Below are positions 46,901 through 59,905 of a DNA stretch of 64,000 nucleotides, in pieces. The stretch lies in the NCBI RefSeq assembly GCF_910592395.1, contig NC_088309.1, positions 27,096,599-27,160,598 of the forward strand, read 5' to 3'. Every line of letters begins with the position of its first letter. Within the stretch, counting starts at the first letter, position 1. The DNA comes from Lineus longissimus (taxonomy: Eukaryota > Nemertea > Pilidiophora > Heteronemertea > Lineidae). Made by a program: the position numbers and the translations under genes. The notes below the pieces were generated by a model. It saw nothing but the letters and a program-made list of their open reading frames with translations. It was not told the origin of the DNA and did not search any database.

Positions 46901-49900
46901 TGTAATTGTCGGGAAATACATGAAGATTCAAAACTTTGATCAAGTAATACAATGCAATACAGAAGAGGACATTTGTTCTTCATTTCAGTTCTGTACTTAT
47001 TTGGGGGAAAATGATACTGATAGTGGTACTTACGGTTCCTCCCCAGAGAGCACATTGGTGACATATGGCCTGTCTACATGTCCAGCAGTAGACACTCAAC
47101 TTCTCATCATGAGCTTCACATCTGAAGAAGAGAGACACCAACAATGAGTAGAACAGAATGAGAATTTCTCATCTATTAGGTAAATTAGAAACCTCTACTG
47201 TAGAGGCCATTTCAGAAGTGGAGACCATGTCCCTGCCTAGATGTACTTGGCAGGAAACTAAATCTATCAGGTCTCAGTAAAACCTGCAAATCGGTGAATA
47301 CCAAGTTCCTTACTTGTCTTTCTCAATTTCCTCTGATTTTGTTGGTGGTCCGCACAACTGGAGTGTGTCAAGTTGCTGTGTGACTTCCTCAGCCCAACGA
47401 CAGTTGACCAGTTCGTGGAGGTGGAGTGAGGCGCGACAGTGAGGGCACTGGGACCGCTGCTCTGTCAACCACCTCCTGATGCACATGAAGCAGCAGAGCT
47501 TGGAGCAGTGTGGGCACAGACGGGCATCCCGCAGCTTTTCCATGCAGATGAAACATCGGAAAACTTCTGCGAGGCTCTGGAAGTGGAAGAGAACGGGAAA
47601 AACATTACAAACATGACTTTCGGTTACATTGACAAATATCAGGTATTTTGATGCCATTTCACCTTGTCCACGCATTCATCTGAAGATATCATTGTATAGT
47701 CCGTCCTCAATGTTCCGAAACAGAATATGACCTGTATCTCCTGTGAAATGAACAACAAAGCTGAAATTTTGAAAAATCAACAAGGGAATTTGCCTGGAAT
47801 AGCATTTTGCTGAAGTCGAAGAAGATGATTGATTAATAATTATCTCCAATACACTAAGGAAGAGAATGAACATGAATACATACACAAACTCGCTTCTCAA
47901 CTGGGGAGGTTGGTGAAGTTGGGCATGATTTGCTCTTCATAGGAACCTTGGAAACACAAAGTTTACTGATCCCAGAAGGAGTGCTCGGCCTCGGAACTCG
48001 GTATCCACAGCACTGGCCCCGGTTGCGGACATAGTAATAAATTGGCAAGAACACATTCAAGGACATTTCATCCGGGTTGACTTTCTAAATTTATGCTGAG
48101 GGATTAGCAAATTTGACCCATTGCCAAACAAGAGATCACAACTTTTTGATAGCTTGAATATCAATATGAACAAATCTATCAATGAGGAGGAAATATACAA
48201 CGCTAGAGGAAAGAAGTGGAAACCATAAACCCGGACTTACACCTATATCCTTGAAATACTTAGCAACTTCATAGAACATACTGACCAGCATCCGGTTCTT
48301 CAAAACTTATAGAAGCAACAAAACGAGACTTAGCCCCTGACTAAAACTAGTTTTTACAAGAACAAAAGTTGGGGAAACGAATCCCAGAATGTGCTGGCTT
48401 CGCAAGGTTACAACCAAGATGTGAAGTTTACAAGTCAATTCCTAATGAGGACATGAAAACAACTTTGTGATAAGGTGTTTGAGAATGTCGACCTCCTCTG
48501 AGACAATAGCCCCAGTCCATTCGACTCATTGTGGACACAGGCTGAACCAGATCACAGGACCATACCCAATGCAATTAACAAATCGATAGAGATTAGCAAA
48601 ATCCTGTCATTTATTGACACTGATAGTCGAAAGATCCACACTTTTAAAAGCAGGAGGCCACAAAGAGGCTCTTTCTTATCGGAAAGACTGTGGCAGTTAC
48701 AAAATGATTTGCAGTCCATTTAGTATTTTCCCTAGATTTCGATTTGAACGCTTTTGGACCAACCATCTTTTTTGACATGTTCAAGACACTGTCACTGTAT
48801 CTATCATCATAATTGAGTTCAGTCTGGAGATATCTTTGATTGCCACTATTCAGTGAATGAAATGGGTTCTTTTGAAACGTTACTGGCACCAGTTTTACAA
48901 GGGGACGAAGTGAAATGAATTTAGTTCAACATGTTTAACCCAGTTGAGTCAGCCCAAACACAACCTGATAAGGACCATTAATGGCATTATTCATTCCAAT
49001 CTTCCAATGAAATCAGAGCAGTGGCACATTCGGTTAGAGCTAATTTACAATCAGCAATTACTAATTCATAATACAAAGATTTGATTAAAAACCTGTAGAC
49101 CTAGTTGGTGCTCTCATTATCAGGAGCATGTTGCAAATAAGCACTTTCAATTTGAAAGCTCTCATGGGTGGCCAGAGCTAAAAATGTAAAACGAAACTGT
49201 CAAACATACATGAAAAGATCTAATCTTTTATGCTATGGACCTGGCTATCTTCCAAGAAGGGCCATCCGGACTGCATACTGAACACAACATAACTTGGCCA
49301 ATCACCAGGAATTTCGTAATATCTGAATTTTCTGCTTCAAACAGACAAAGGACACCAAGGGTGCATATCATGACAAGGGCTTAACAGTCTATTGGTGCTA
49401 AAAGGACTTTCAATTGTATTTCATCAAAATCATGGTTGAGTGATGAAGGAAAACATAGACCATGAAGGACAAAGCGTTTTGAATTCGTGTCATGGAATAT
49501 ATCTAGAAATACAAGGCAAATTGAAAAACCTCTTGCACAAGAGATGTTTACTAGTTTACAGCTAAGAAGCTAACATGAGACCGCCATGGGCCATTGTGCT
49601 CAGTCACTGAGGGGGGAGGGAATCATAAACTTTTATGAACACAAGAAAAGTTAATTGAACTAAGTATCTTCACACAATACATGTTCAGACGTATCAAAAA
49701 GAACAGTATTTTATACATCAATACTTACCTCATGTATAATAGCATACATACTGCCATTACCACTTTCTGCACCGTTATTACTGCTCTCCGGAAAATAGAA
49801 ATCCCTTGAATTACCGTTCTGTGCCGCATATAATTGCGAGTCATACTGGGCCTGTTGCTCAGCCAATAACCTACAGTTTCCAGCGCGACAGCTTTCTGAG

Positions 49901-52900
49901 TTCACGCCCCCATTGTTAGAGTTGTTTGCAACTACAGTACAATATCTGTACAATTCATTGCTGACACTGTATAGGTCTGTGTAGCTGTGAACGCGAGGTT
50001 CCTGTGGACGGAACATTGCACAGTTTGTCACAGATTGGGCAAAATATCGTTTTTAAAGTCGTGATTTACACAAACATTCATTGCACATTGTACATTGATG
50101 ATTATCACAGAGAACAGAAAATGTCTTTGATGTCAAAACTTTCCATCAAATCATTTGGAAGTCATTTCAAAAAACTGCATGAACATTAATTTTTTGATGA
50201 ATCACTGATGAATATCACAATACTGTCATTCAGAAATAAAATGTAGCACCATCCTCATTTGAGAGCACCATTCCGAAGTATGATATAAACTTCACTTCAC
50301 TATCACAGTCAAAGATATCCTGAACATGTTATCCTGTGGTGTTCCCTCTTTGTCTTTTTAAGTCCAGCAGTCTGCAGAAAATCTGTCATGCTGCTATCAC
50401 TTCATGGTAAAAGGATGAGACACAATATATCAGGTAAGCAATAGTACGAGCCATCTATCACAACCAGACCAGGATGTCGAGTCGCAGCCTGCCAACACGC
50501 AGAAGAGAAAGCCAAGCAAGACTGATCGAATGGGCGACTGTGTCATAAGCCCTTTCAGGTGACCCCAACCAGGACTGTGAAGACATGGTGAGACAACACG
50601 AGCCTAGGAAGAGGTGCAATAGACAACTCAGTGAAGTGTGCCAAGACTAAGAATGTCACCGAAAATAGTCGCAGTCTGTTGATACCAAGCCAAATCTTTT
50701 CCCCACAGCAAACAACTCAAGTGTGAGTAACAATTATAAATATGACCAATATGGAATAAAATATATTGATATTAACACAGGCTGTTTTCCAAGTTCTTTA
50801 TGTTGTTTGTCTGGTGCTTTGTGTGTGTTTTACCTGAGTATCACATGTCAACACAGAAGAGACATTGTCATTGTATCGAAGATTGGATTTCATCCAACAT
50901 GACCCAAGCAACAAGAGGACAAACAAAACACCAAAATTACCAATCCAAAGATCGCCGAGACATTTTAATCAAAGAAACAATTACATGTGTACTTCTGTAG
51001 ACCTGACAAAGTCAAGCCCATATGATTTATCAGAGAAATTTATGTTTTTTTCAATAAGTTTTAATAAGAATGTGAAACTCATTCATTTCACAGTGTGGGG
51101 TCTTCTGAGAAGATTCAGCAATGAAAAACTCATCAAGTCTGAAGATCAGGATTGGATCAAGACCAAAATTGGGACGAAACAGTTCACATTAATCACACCA
51201 ATGTATTCATTGTCAGTCAAGACATGCATGGTAGTGGTACTGGCATGATTGGTGGTCCATAATATAGCCTGCCTTAATACAAATATGACAATATGATATT
51301 GGACATTAATGGAAATTACACGCCAAAATGATAGTTTCCAAAAATAGAGAATACCCTAGATAATGTAAATGGAACAGTATTAAAAAGGCAATGCCCAATC
51401 AGAAGATTGATGGAACCTCTTTATTACAACACTTTAGAGAGTGACAACTTCTTCTCCTTACAAACGCTACCAAATACAATCCATGGTACCAAGGGTTTCG
51501 GTTACACCCGTAAGACAAGGGAATGAAGTTGACACAAATCACTCGGTAATCGCTGGAGCAAATACAGTGGAATATCCAACTCCCTATCCCAACAATGAGA
51601 TTAGAATCATATAATCTGATCATTCTAGCGTTGCAGATAATCCAACATTTTGTAGCGCAGAGCCAGACAGTGAATAAGACCTAAATTGACACAAGCTGTG
51701 GAAGGTCCCATGATCATTTATACTTTCTGATCATATAAACCTTTCCACTCAGACCAGGTGGAGAAATGCACAAAGGTGGCAGGTATTGTAATACTTTCTG
51801 TTTTAAGCACTTTACTCATTTATTCACCCATACATATGCAAACATGCGCATATTAGCTTAAGTGGTGTTTGAGATCCCTCAGGGAGGTTGCACCTGGTGT
51901 GGAGACCAAGCCGGCACACTGCCTGCTCAGACACTGAAGTACAAGGTGTATACAGTATAGTGCTAAGCCTATTGATTATGAGGACTGAGCCCTTTGTCAT
52001 ACAAATACACATTAACTGAGTGCCATATAATGATACACTATTCAACAATTTGATAGGATTAGCACTTAGTCTTTACAAAAGATAATATTCCATGAATAAC
52101 TGAAATCAATAGACCAGTGAGTGGAAAATACCAATATTTTTATTCTCTATTCAGACAAACATGACATAGCAGCTATAATTTGAGTTTGTGGCATATGAAC
52201 TAGTGAGCTTGTAATAAAATAAGATAGGAGATAAGGGAGGAATTTAATTTTGAGATGTACAATATCGACATTCATTCATGCAATGCTGCCACCTACCAGT
52301 ACACTCCTGAAATGAAATCAAGTAGGCCTAATATCAGAATCAAAGGAGTCTTTGCCTGTACAGAAGTTGTGAGAGTCAAAACTTCAACTTCGTTAACATT
52401 GTGCCCCCTACTCCACTTGGCAGCAGGCTGTTCACAACAACGTTTTTATTCATTGATCAAGATTGATGTTCCCAATCTTGTCAACTTGCGACAGTTTTGT
52501 CGTCACTGAATCAGCTAATCGATGTCATTATTCATGGCCGGTACGCTTATTTTTCCATTGATCTCCAGTGGCAATATAATGAATAAGCTTCAAGAAAGAG
52601 ACATGATATGATTATGAAACAGAAGTTGACAAAGTGTGATTATACTAGTCACTATAGATCCATGCACTTGATTGGGAACAACGTTTACGAAGACGTCGCG
52701 TCTCGTCACGTTACAGTCATTTAAAAATGCATGGTGACGTGACGACGGCCAACACTACGTCATGTAAACGTTGTTCCCAATCAAGTGCATGAATCTATAG
52801 TCTAGTAGCACTTGATCGGGACCAACGTTTACGAAGACGTCGCGTCTCGTCACGTTACAGTAATGTAAAATGAATGGTGACGTGACGACGGCCAACACTA

Positions 52901-53065
52901 CGCCATGTAAACGTTGTTCCCAATCAAGTGCATGAATCTATAGTCACCAGTGGTGTCACTCGAGAGACTGCGACTCAGACAATATTTTTACTTTTACAAT
53001 TAATAGGCTACCTCAACAGTGTGTTCATCCGTCCTCTTCTCTTTGCTTCCACCTCCTGGTGCCAT
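40923..53065 (-). CDS. TRIM37: E3 ubiquitin ligase TRIM37
   Basis: TRIM37 ubiquitinates targets in centriole assembly control, peroxisome import and chromatin silencing. Core exons in transcript order: 53065-53012, 47576-47314, 47121-47034, 46495-46373, 46131-46008, 45762-45570, 45362-45230, 44829-44753, 44554-44324, 44206-44143, 43851-43612, 43282-43155, 42975-42764, 42568-42419, 42187-42092, 41842-41731, 41513-41253, 40953-40923. They total 2580 nt, or 859 residues (human 964), with all phases closed. The N terminus [18 protein letters not shown] joins [15 protein letters not shown], matching human DEQSVES-IAEVFR. The RING is followed by B-box ([20 protein letters not shown]), coiled coil, and MATH ([51 protein letters not shown]). 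A long acidic Ser-rich tail includes [11 protein letters not shown]. The protein ends TDSSVV. Confidence 0.96.
45015..45294. repeat. 70-bp tandem repeat spanning a TRIM37 exon 3' end and its donor site
   Basis: The motif cttaccgga (reverse complement of the exon end plus 5' splice site) begins at 45015, 45085, 45155 and 45225, giving an exact 70-bp period. Each unit holds the last ~40 bp of the MATH exon 45362-45230 and a GTAAG-type donor. Only the copy at 45225 is in frame with the next exon (ending VYP, then DGNGVV). Because 70 is not divisible by three, use of another donor shifts the frame, and read-through meets a stop at 45086-45088. Confidence 0.93.
47314..47576 (-). CDS. TRIM37 RING-finger exon
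   Basis: The exon encodes [40 protein letters not shown] and the following [19 protein letters not shown], almost identical to human TRIM37. All C3HC4 zinc ligands are present, so the ligase should be active. It enters in phase 0 and leaves in phase 2 (AA then G or A of the next exon). Reading upstream through the intron gives an artefactual longer open frame. Confidence 0.98.
47663..47692 (-). CDS. Alternative first or cassette exon of TRIM37
   Basis: An ATG gives [10 protein letters not shown] and then a gtgaaa donor in phase 0, directly before the RING exon. The open frame extends upstream to an acceptor (gatacag, near 47731), which gives a somewhat longer phase-0 exon. The family start at 53065 is the better match to known TRIM37 proteins, so this would be an alternative start or cassette. 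Confidence 0.3.
47884..48084 (-). CDS. Unexplained phase-0 open exon in TRIM37 intron 1 (67 codons)
   Basis: Preceded by aaatttag and followed by gtatgt, this segment is open in phase 0 on both sides. It encodes [20 protein letters not shown], then [20 protein letters not shown] and [17 protein letters not shown]. The Ser/Pro/Lys-rich part reads like a regulated linker. The acceptor has a poor pyrimidine tract. It resembles no TRIM37 segment I know, and could be a cassette, a nested gene exon or chance. Confidence 0.4.
48085..49728. other. TRIM37 intron 1 sequence, no feature seen
   Basis: AT-rich intronic sequence. Open frames such as those near 48529 and 48644 lack splice context and family resemblance. 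Confidence 0.6.
49729..50001 (-). CDS. Unexplained phase-0 open exon in TRIM37 intron 1 (91 codons)
   Basis: Preceded by ccgtccacag and followed by gtaagt, the segment is open for 91 codons in phase 0 on both sides. It encodes a Tyr/Asn/Ser/Gln-rich polypeptide ([62 protein letters not shown]). Open frame continues 30 bp upstream to ATGs at 50031 and 50016, so it could also be a first exon. Composition is unlike neighbouring intron sequence. I do not recognise it. Confidence 0.5.
50002..53011. other. TRIM37 intron 1 sequence
   Basis: Apart from the paired fold-back elements at 52651-52944, I see no supported exon on either strand here. The stretch is AT-rich. A Cys/Trp-containing open frame at 51399-51623 on the minus strand has no splice or homology support. 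Confidence 0.55.
52651..52944. mobile_element. Tandem pair of palindromic fold-back elements
   Basis: Element one (about 52651-52801) starts actatagatccatgcactt and ends aagtgcatgaatctatagt, with arms of about 60 bp around a short centre. Element two (about 52808-52944) is a second copy with the same arms (gggaccaacgtttac, gtaaacgttgttccc) and the same central gacgtcgcgtctcgtcacg. Both are GC-richer than the surrounding intron. The structure suggests a MITE inserted twice or duplicated. Confidence 0.88.
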
Positions 53066-53706
53066 CTTCCCAGTTCCTACACAAGAATTTGCCTTATGGT
53101 GTATTTTATAAGCATTATTATATACACCAAAACAAAATTCTGACAAAAATCCAGTGTAAAATGTACAGAGGCATACAAAATGCACGCGGAGAATACGAAA
53201 CGGCTTCAGTCGCCTAACGATTTTATGAAACAAATTCTGATTCGTTGATATTTCGCGACTAAAATTATATAACCAATCACACTCAATTTAACAAAATCTC
53301 ACATCGTGATTAGTTTCCCATTGTCTCACCAGGGCAATAAATACATTTATCAAGTCATGAAGTGAAAACCTATTTTACACGCTTTATAGAACAACTATTT
53401 ATTTATTTCAGATATCCTAACGTAAGTGTTGATGATGTACATAATGCTAATCTTGACCATTACATCAGACAGTAAATTTGCTGAGATAATTGAGTAAATT
53501 GATGTCCGAAAATAGTAAATTGAAGTCCAAATATCGTGTATGCTAAATTACACTACATATGCCATGGCCTGCTTGGCTGGCTGTCCGTCACTGTCTCATG
53601 TCATCAACCCATTCAGCTGCTTGATGGAATGATGGCTGTTTGTAAATTGTGTCAATAGGTAAATCTGAAAAGATCTGATCTTGCAGGAATTATTTATCAC
53701 TGAAGA
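53066..53706. promoter_or_regulatory. Bidirectional promoter region between TRIM37 and NGRN
   Basis: TRIM37 starts leftward at 53065 and NGRN rightward at 53707, leaving 641 bp between start codons. No other gene fits here, so both promoters and 5' UTRs must lie in this stretch. A CCAAT motif (aaccaatcac) is near 53271. Transcription start sites are not determinable by eye. Confidence 0.6.
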
Positions 53707-55779
53707 ATGTGGACCCTCCGGCGACTCCAGATACTGCCATCTATAGTTCAATTCAGGCAACCAAAAGCCTGCTACATTCCGACAAAGAAGCTCATCAAGA
53801 ATAACATAAAACTTCTGGAGGAAGACAAAAAACTGCTCAAAGAATCTGTTAAACACTTGCCAGAGTTTCTTGAGGAGATGGAAGGATTTGAAGCAGAATT
53901 TGGTCAAGATCCAGCAGAGTTCCATACAGAAAGGAAAAGGTTTGTCTCTGAAGTATTCAGGAATCTGGGGGACATTGAGGGGTACTTTTCTATAAACAGG
54001 GCACCCAAACCATGTCACTGATTCCATACCTTCGTTGAATCTGGTACAAAATCTGATTGTATAGGTATTCTTCATTTCACTTACAAATGAATTACTTAAA
54101 AACCCATCAAAGCGTTGACTGAGGAAACACTTGTTTCCATTATCAAAGTCGGCTAAATGTTCTTGTGCATTGGATTGAGGCTGAAGATATGCGCTAGTTG
54201 GTGACCATGGTAACAAAAACACCAAGAATGTTTTGTTCTACATTCCAGGGAAGAAGAACAGAAGAGGCAATTTGTCAAACGGAAAATCCTTGAGAAAAAA
54301 CACTTCAAGCCACCTCAAGAAGTGAACCTGCTAACCTGGGATGCTAAGGAACAAATACGCTACCTTCATTATGAATTCCCAGATGAATGGGCTCTGGAAA
54401 AGTTAGCAGACAGCTTTCCTATCTCTGTTGATGGATTAAAACGACTCCTGAAATCAACTTATGTGCCACGAGATGCCAATGACTTGTATAATCATGACCT
54501 GAGGGTGAAGAAGAATTGGATGGCGCTAAAAGATGGCGTTGCTGGTGGTGGTGGTCCTCTGGCTGTTCGCTATCAAGATCTTATTGCGGAAGGTAAACTG
54601 CGCCTTCTTGGTAATGCTGCTGGCAATGCCAGTCTTCCGATGCCTGAGAAAAAGCTGTTGGGTCCTGGGAAAGCTCTAGAGCATCAGGAAAGAAAGGTTG
54701 GAAGATTTGAAGCAATTGTAAAAGACTATGTTGAACAGAAGAATAAGGCAGACAATGAGAATTTGTTAAATTCTGGGGTTAAAGAGGATGTTGTATCTGA
54801 TATTTTCTCCCAGACTGATGAAATAAAGAAACTGATACAAACTTTTGTACCTGTGGAGACAAAGAAAAGTATTGTCAGTCATGTTTCAATGTTTAGGTAT
54901 CTGCAGGACAGAACATCCAGTGACCAAGAGCGGAAACCGGATGTACGTATTGAGAAATCGCATGAGAAGAAACTTCGCAGAAAGGTTCATGACTTTAGGC
55001 ATGCAGTTAGCAAAGAAGAGAGATCTGATTTGCAAAATAACAGGCCCAGTGATAGACTTGGTGAGAATATTACGGATAATTATCCTGCTCAGGAGGTATT
55101 TGAAGTCGTGCCAGACAGGCAGCCTGATTCATCAAAACCAAGACTAGAAGAAGCACCAAAGAGAACAGCACCGAGGACTGATGAAGAATTTCAGATGGAA
55201 AATTCCAAAGGATTTGATTATCATACTGTTGGAGATGAATTTCTCTCAGAGGTGGGACCTGTTGTTGGCAGTGATGACACTCATGCTGCCGGTAGCAAGG
55301 AACGTGCAAGAGGTGGCAGGTCTCTTCGGAGAAGTAGGGGTAGGGGAGCCACTCGAGTGCGGTTAGAAGATTTGAAATCTGATTATCTTCCTAAGTATCA
55401 AATGGAAGGGACAAAAAAGTTGGGTGTGCCGCCTTCCAACGACCAGGGGAATGAGATCAGTGACATTTCTAGTGATGACCTGGAGGAACTAAAACAGACA
55501 AAAACTGGTCAATTTACGAAACATGCTGGGGAGTCATTTCAAGGGTCAGGTTCTACTATCAAAAGTCAGATACAATATGAAAATCATGGAAAGCTGAATG
55601 ACATGAAAGAAGCATATTTGTACAGTGATGAGACTGGTTATCAGCATCCATATGGAAAGGTGGATGATGCACTGGGTTCAGTGCAGATTTCCGAAAATGT
55701 GAAAAAGCCTGGGAGAATTTTCAAGAAGGGGAATGTTTATTATGATGAGGATGGAGAATTTTTGTATCGTACACCTTAG
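53707..55779 (+). CDS. NGRN: Neugrin (mitochondrial ribosome assembly factor), enlarged
   Basis: Neugrin is a mitochondrial matrix protein needed for 16S rRNA stability and mitoribosome assembly in mammals. Exon 1 is 53707-53981 and exon 2 is 54249-55779, giving about 601 residues (human 291). The N terminus MWTLRRLQILPSIVQFRQ is a basic amphipathic presequence. The family core is at about residues 117-165: LLTWDAKEQIRYLHYEFPDE, WALEKLADSFPIS, LKRLLKSTYVP. The end GRIFKKGNVYYDEDGEFLYR matches human GREFFDSNGNFLYR. Between core and end lies a ~400-residue charged, low-complexity insertion. The exon-1 donor is a choice: gtactt at 53982 or gtttgt after about 53940. Both give phase 2. Confidence 0.9.
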
Positions 55780-55929
55780 GCCCAGCACACCAACACTGAC
55801 ATTAACAATCAGCTTGGTAAATAGCGCATTTGAAGTGTAAAACATACGACCTGCGACTATTATTGAGTGTCTTGGTGAATGACACTTGGAGACATTTTGA
55901 TTATGTAGCACGATTTGTTTTTGCTAGGA

Positions 55930-55935
55930 AATAAA
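55930..55935 (+). terminator. Poly(A) signal of NGRN
   Basis: AATAAA about 150 bp after the NGRN stop codon, followed by T/G-rich sequence. This gives a short 3' UTR. Confidence 0.7.
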
Positions 55936-55950
55936 CCCAATGCTCACTAT

Positions 55951-56885
55951 GTAATAATTTGTTTTGTATGTTTTTTGGAGAAGATATAATCTGGTCTCTT
56001 CTTGACATGTACATTCACTGATCAGGAAGCGTGAGTCAATTATGCATTACACAGGTGGAAATTTCAGACACGAGCTGTGCACCCTTGCTTCCAAGTGATG
56101 TCACAATCACTTTACATGTACCACTATAGGCTGTGTCTCCTGATAACACCATGTCATGAAGCTAGCAAGCCGCTGACCATGGACAGGAGTCCATGATGTA
56201 TTCTAGCCAGTGCAATGTCCCAATATGTCCACCACTAGTCAACCACCGCAGACCAGGATTCCTGGTTACACCACCAAATAGTAGCTCCAATAAGCCATGT
56301 GTACATCGATAGACATTCAGCATAGGTTTTGTCGAGATTCAGTTCACCATAGATGGTGTCCTGAACGGCTGGTAACACCATGGCGAGCCCCAACAAGCCA
56401 TCCTGTTCAGGGCAGAAGTTCACAAGACTGGATCCATGGTCACACTGTGTCACCAAGTATTGGTGAACCTCAACTAGCCACGTCTTACCCGACTCAACTG
56501 TCCCAGTCTGGCATTGGGAGGATTGGTCACATCGAACCATGACCAAGGACCTCCAACAGTATTCTTGAAGAAGGCTGGCTATCCAGTTCAATCAGTTGGT
56601 GGAGCCTCATGGGCCCACATCCCTGTGGAGAAGGATCTTCATCCGTACATGTGACAGAGCTGAAAGTTCAACCTGGCCTAGAACATTGTATCATCATCAA
56701 CGACCAGGCCAAGTTGTCTCATTTGTATGAATGACCACAAGCAAGTTTGACTGATTCAGTCAGTTGACATTGATGGTTTGTAATCTCTTATTTACTCATT
56801 GAGACAGCTATCCAACTGTCGTCTGCTTGAATTGAGGCCAGTAGAGGACACAGACAACAGAAGCAAGGATCTTGATATTTAACAT
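55951..56885. other. Intergenic between converging NGRN and GATAD2
   Basis: About 0.9 kb. From 56220 to 56600 the sequence has short, degenerate similarities (ggttacaccaccaaat, ggtaacaccatggcg, ggtcacactgtgtcacc, each followed by a variant of caataagccatg) that look like an old decayed tandem repeat. No gene is supported. Confidence 0.5.
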
Positions 56886-58016
56886 TTTATTCTTGGTACA
56901 AAACATACGTCATTAAGTGATAAATATTATATATGTGTACAATCTAAACCTACACTGCACTCGCATCTTATGATCTTAGCAGTTCAAATCACCCTCAAAT
57001 ATGAGCACATCAGCCAGGTAATCACATACAAAGTGATTATGTCCACAAATTATGGAGGACTGGAATCTCTTCTTCATATTCAGCATCTATAAACTGATAA
57101 ACAAGAAATCAGATTTCATCAAGCAATCTGAACCAGAAGTGCTTTTCATCAAAATTGTCAGCAAACAAAGAAAAAAAAAACTATTGAAAACTAGTTTTAA
57201 AACCAGCCCACCAAGTCAAACTCATGTTAAAGCGCACTCAGCACTGCATATCTTTTTGATTCTGATAACCTGGACCATCGTAACTCTTACAAAAATCTAA
57301 ATGAATTCATTAAAACTACATTGTACTAATTAATTACAAATATTTCATATAAAAGACGTTAGGATTTAATCAACCACAAAAGAAAACTATGGAAGAAAAA
57401 TAAGTGCAGCAGCTGACAAGAAGTCATGATCCTTGACAATTGTTTTGGATTATAAGAATATTGCTAAATCATAAACCGACAAGTTTATCAACATTCCCAA
57501 AACCCATACTCACTACTGGTGTACACATGTAACTCAAACTTTTGAACCTGTTGAACTTAAAGTGACTTAGTGTCGCTGCTGTAAAAGTTTAATTGTAAAT
57601 GCCGAGCTACCTGTCCCTTTTCAATTCCACAAGACTACTCTTGAATCTGACTGCTTTCACAGTCTTACCACCTGTCCTTCATTGGGAAATGAAGAAATAA
57701 AACTGTGATAAAATGAGTAGGTCCACGACTTGGATGAGGTGGTTTTATGGTTGGTACAATTATACACCCCAAAAAAACACTTATCCTCATTACTTTCTAC
57801 AAAGTTGCAACCAAAATGGACTGCTCTCTCTTGAAACACAATCTCTGTATCATGTCTCGGCAACAATGAACCAGGACAGATTCCGATGACGAACTTAGAA
57901 ATCAAAGGGAACAGATCAAGTGTACCTGTGACAAATATTCCAACGCGTCTCGAGACAATTTCCATATACTTTCCATTTCCTTCAACAGAAAATCCCAGAG
58001 TATAAGAAAAAGAGAG
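56886..58016 (-). other. GATAD2 3' UTR
   Basis: The minus-strand AATAAA at 56886-56891 lies 1.1 kb downstream of the GATAD2 stop. The sequence between is AT-rich and non-coding. Confidence 0.55.

Positions 58017-59905
<1,889 letters not shown>

Noticed and set aside
47676-47900. Minus-strand open frame of 74 codons in TRIM37 intron 1
   Set aside because: A hydrophobic AT-rich frame crossing a likely donor (gtatgt at 47883); it does not match the phase of the adjacent exons.
53596-54225. 209-codon minus-strand open frame over NGRN exon 1
   Set aside because: Antisense to NGRN exon 1 and its intron; the plus strand carries the presequence and the spliced neugrin core.
54845-55366. Additional frames over the NGRN second exon
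   Set aside because: Shadow frames of a long purine-rich coding exon whose real frame is fixed by the neugrin core and C-terminal motif.
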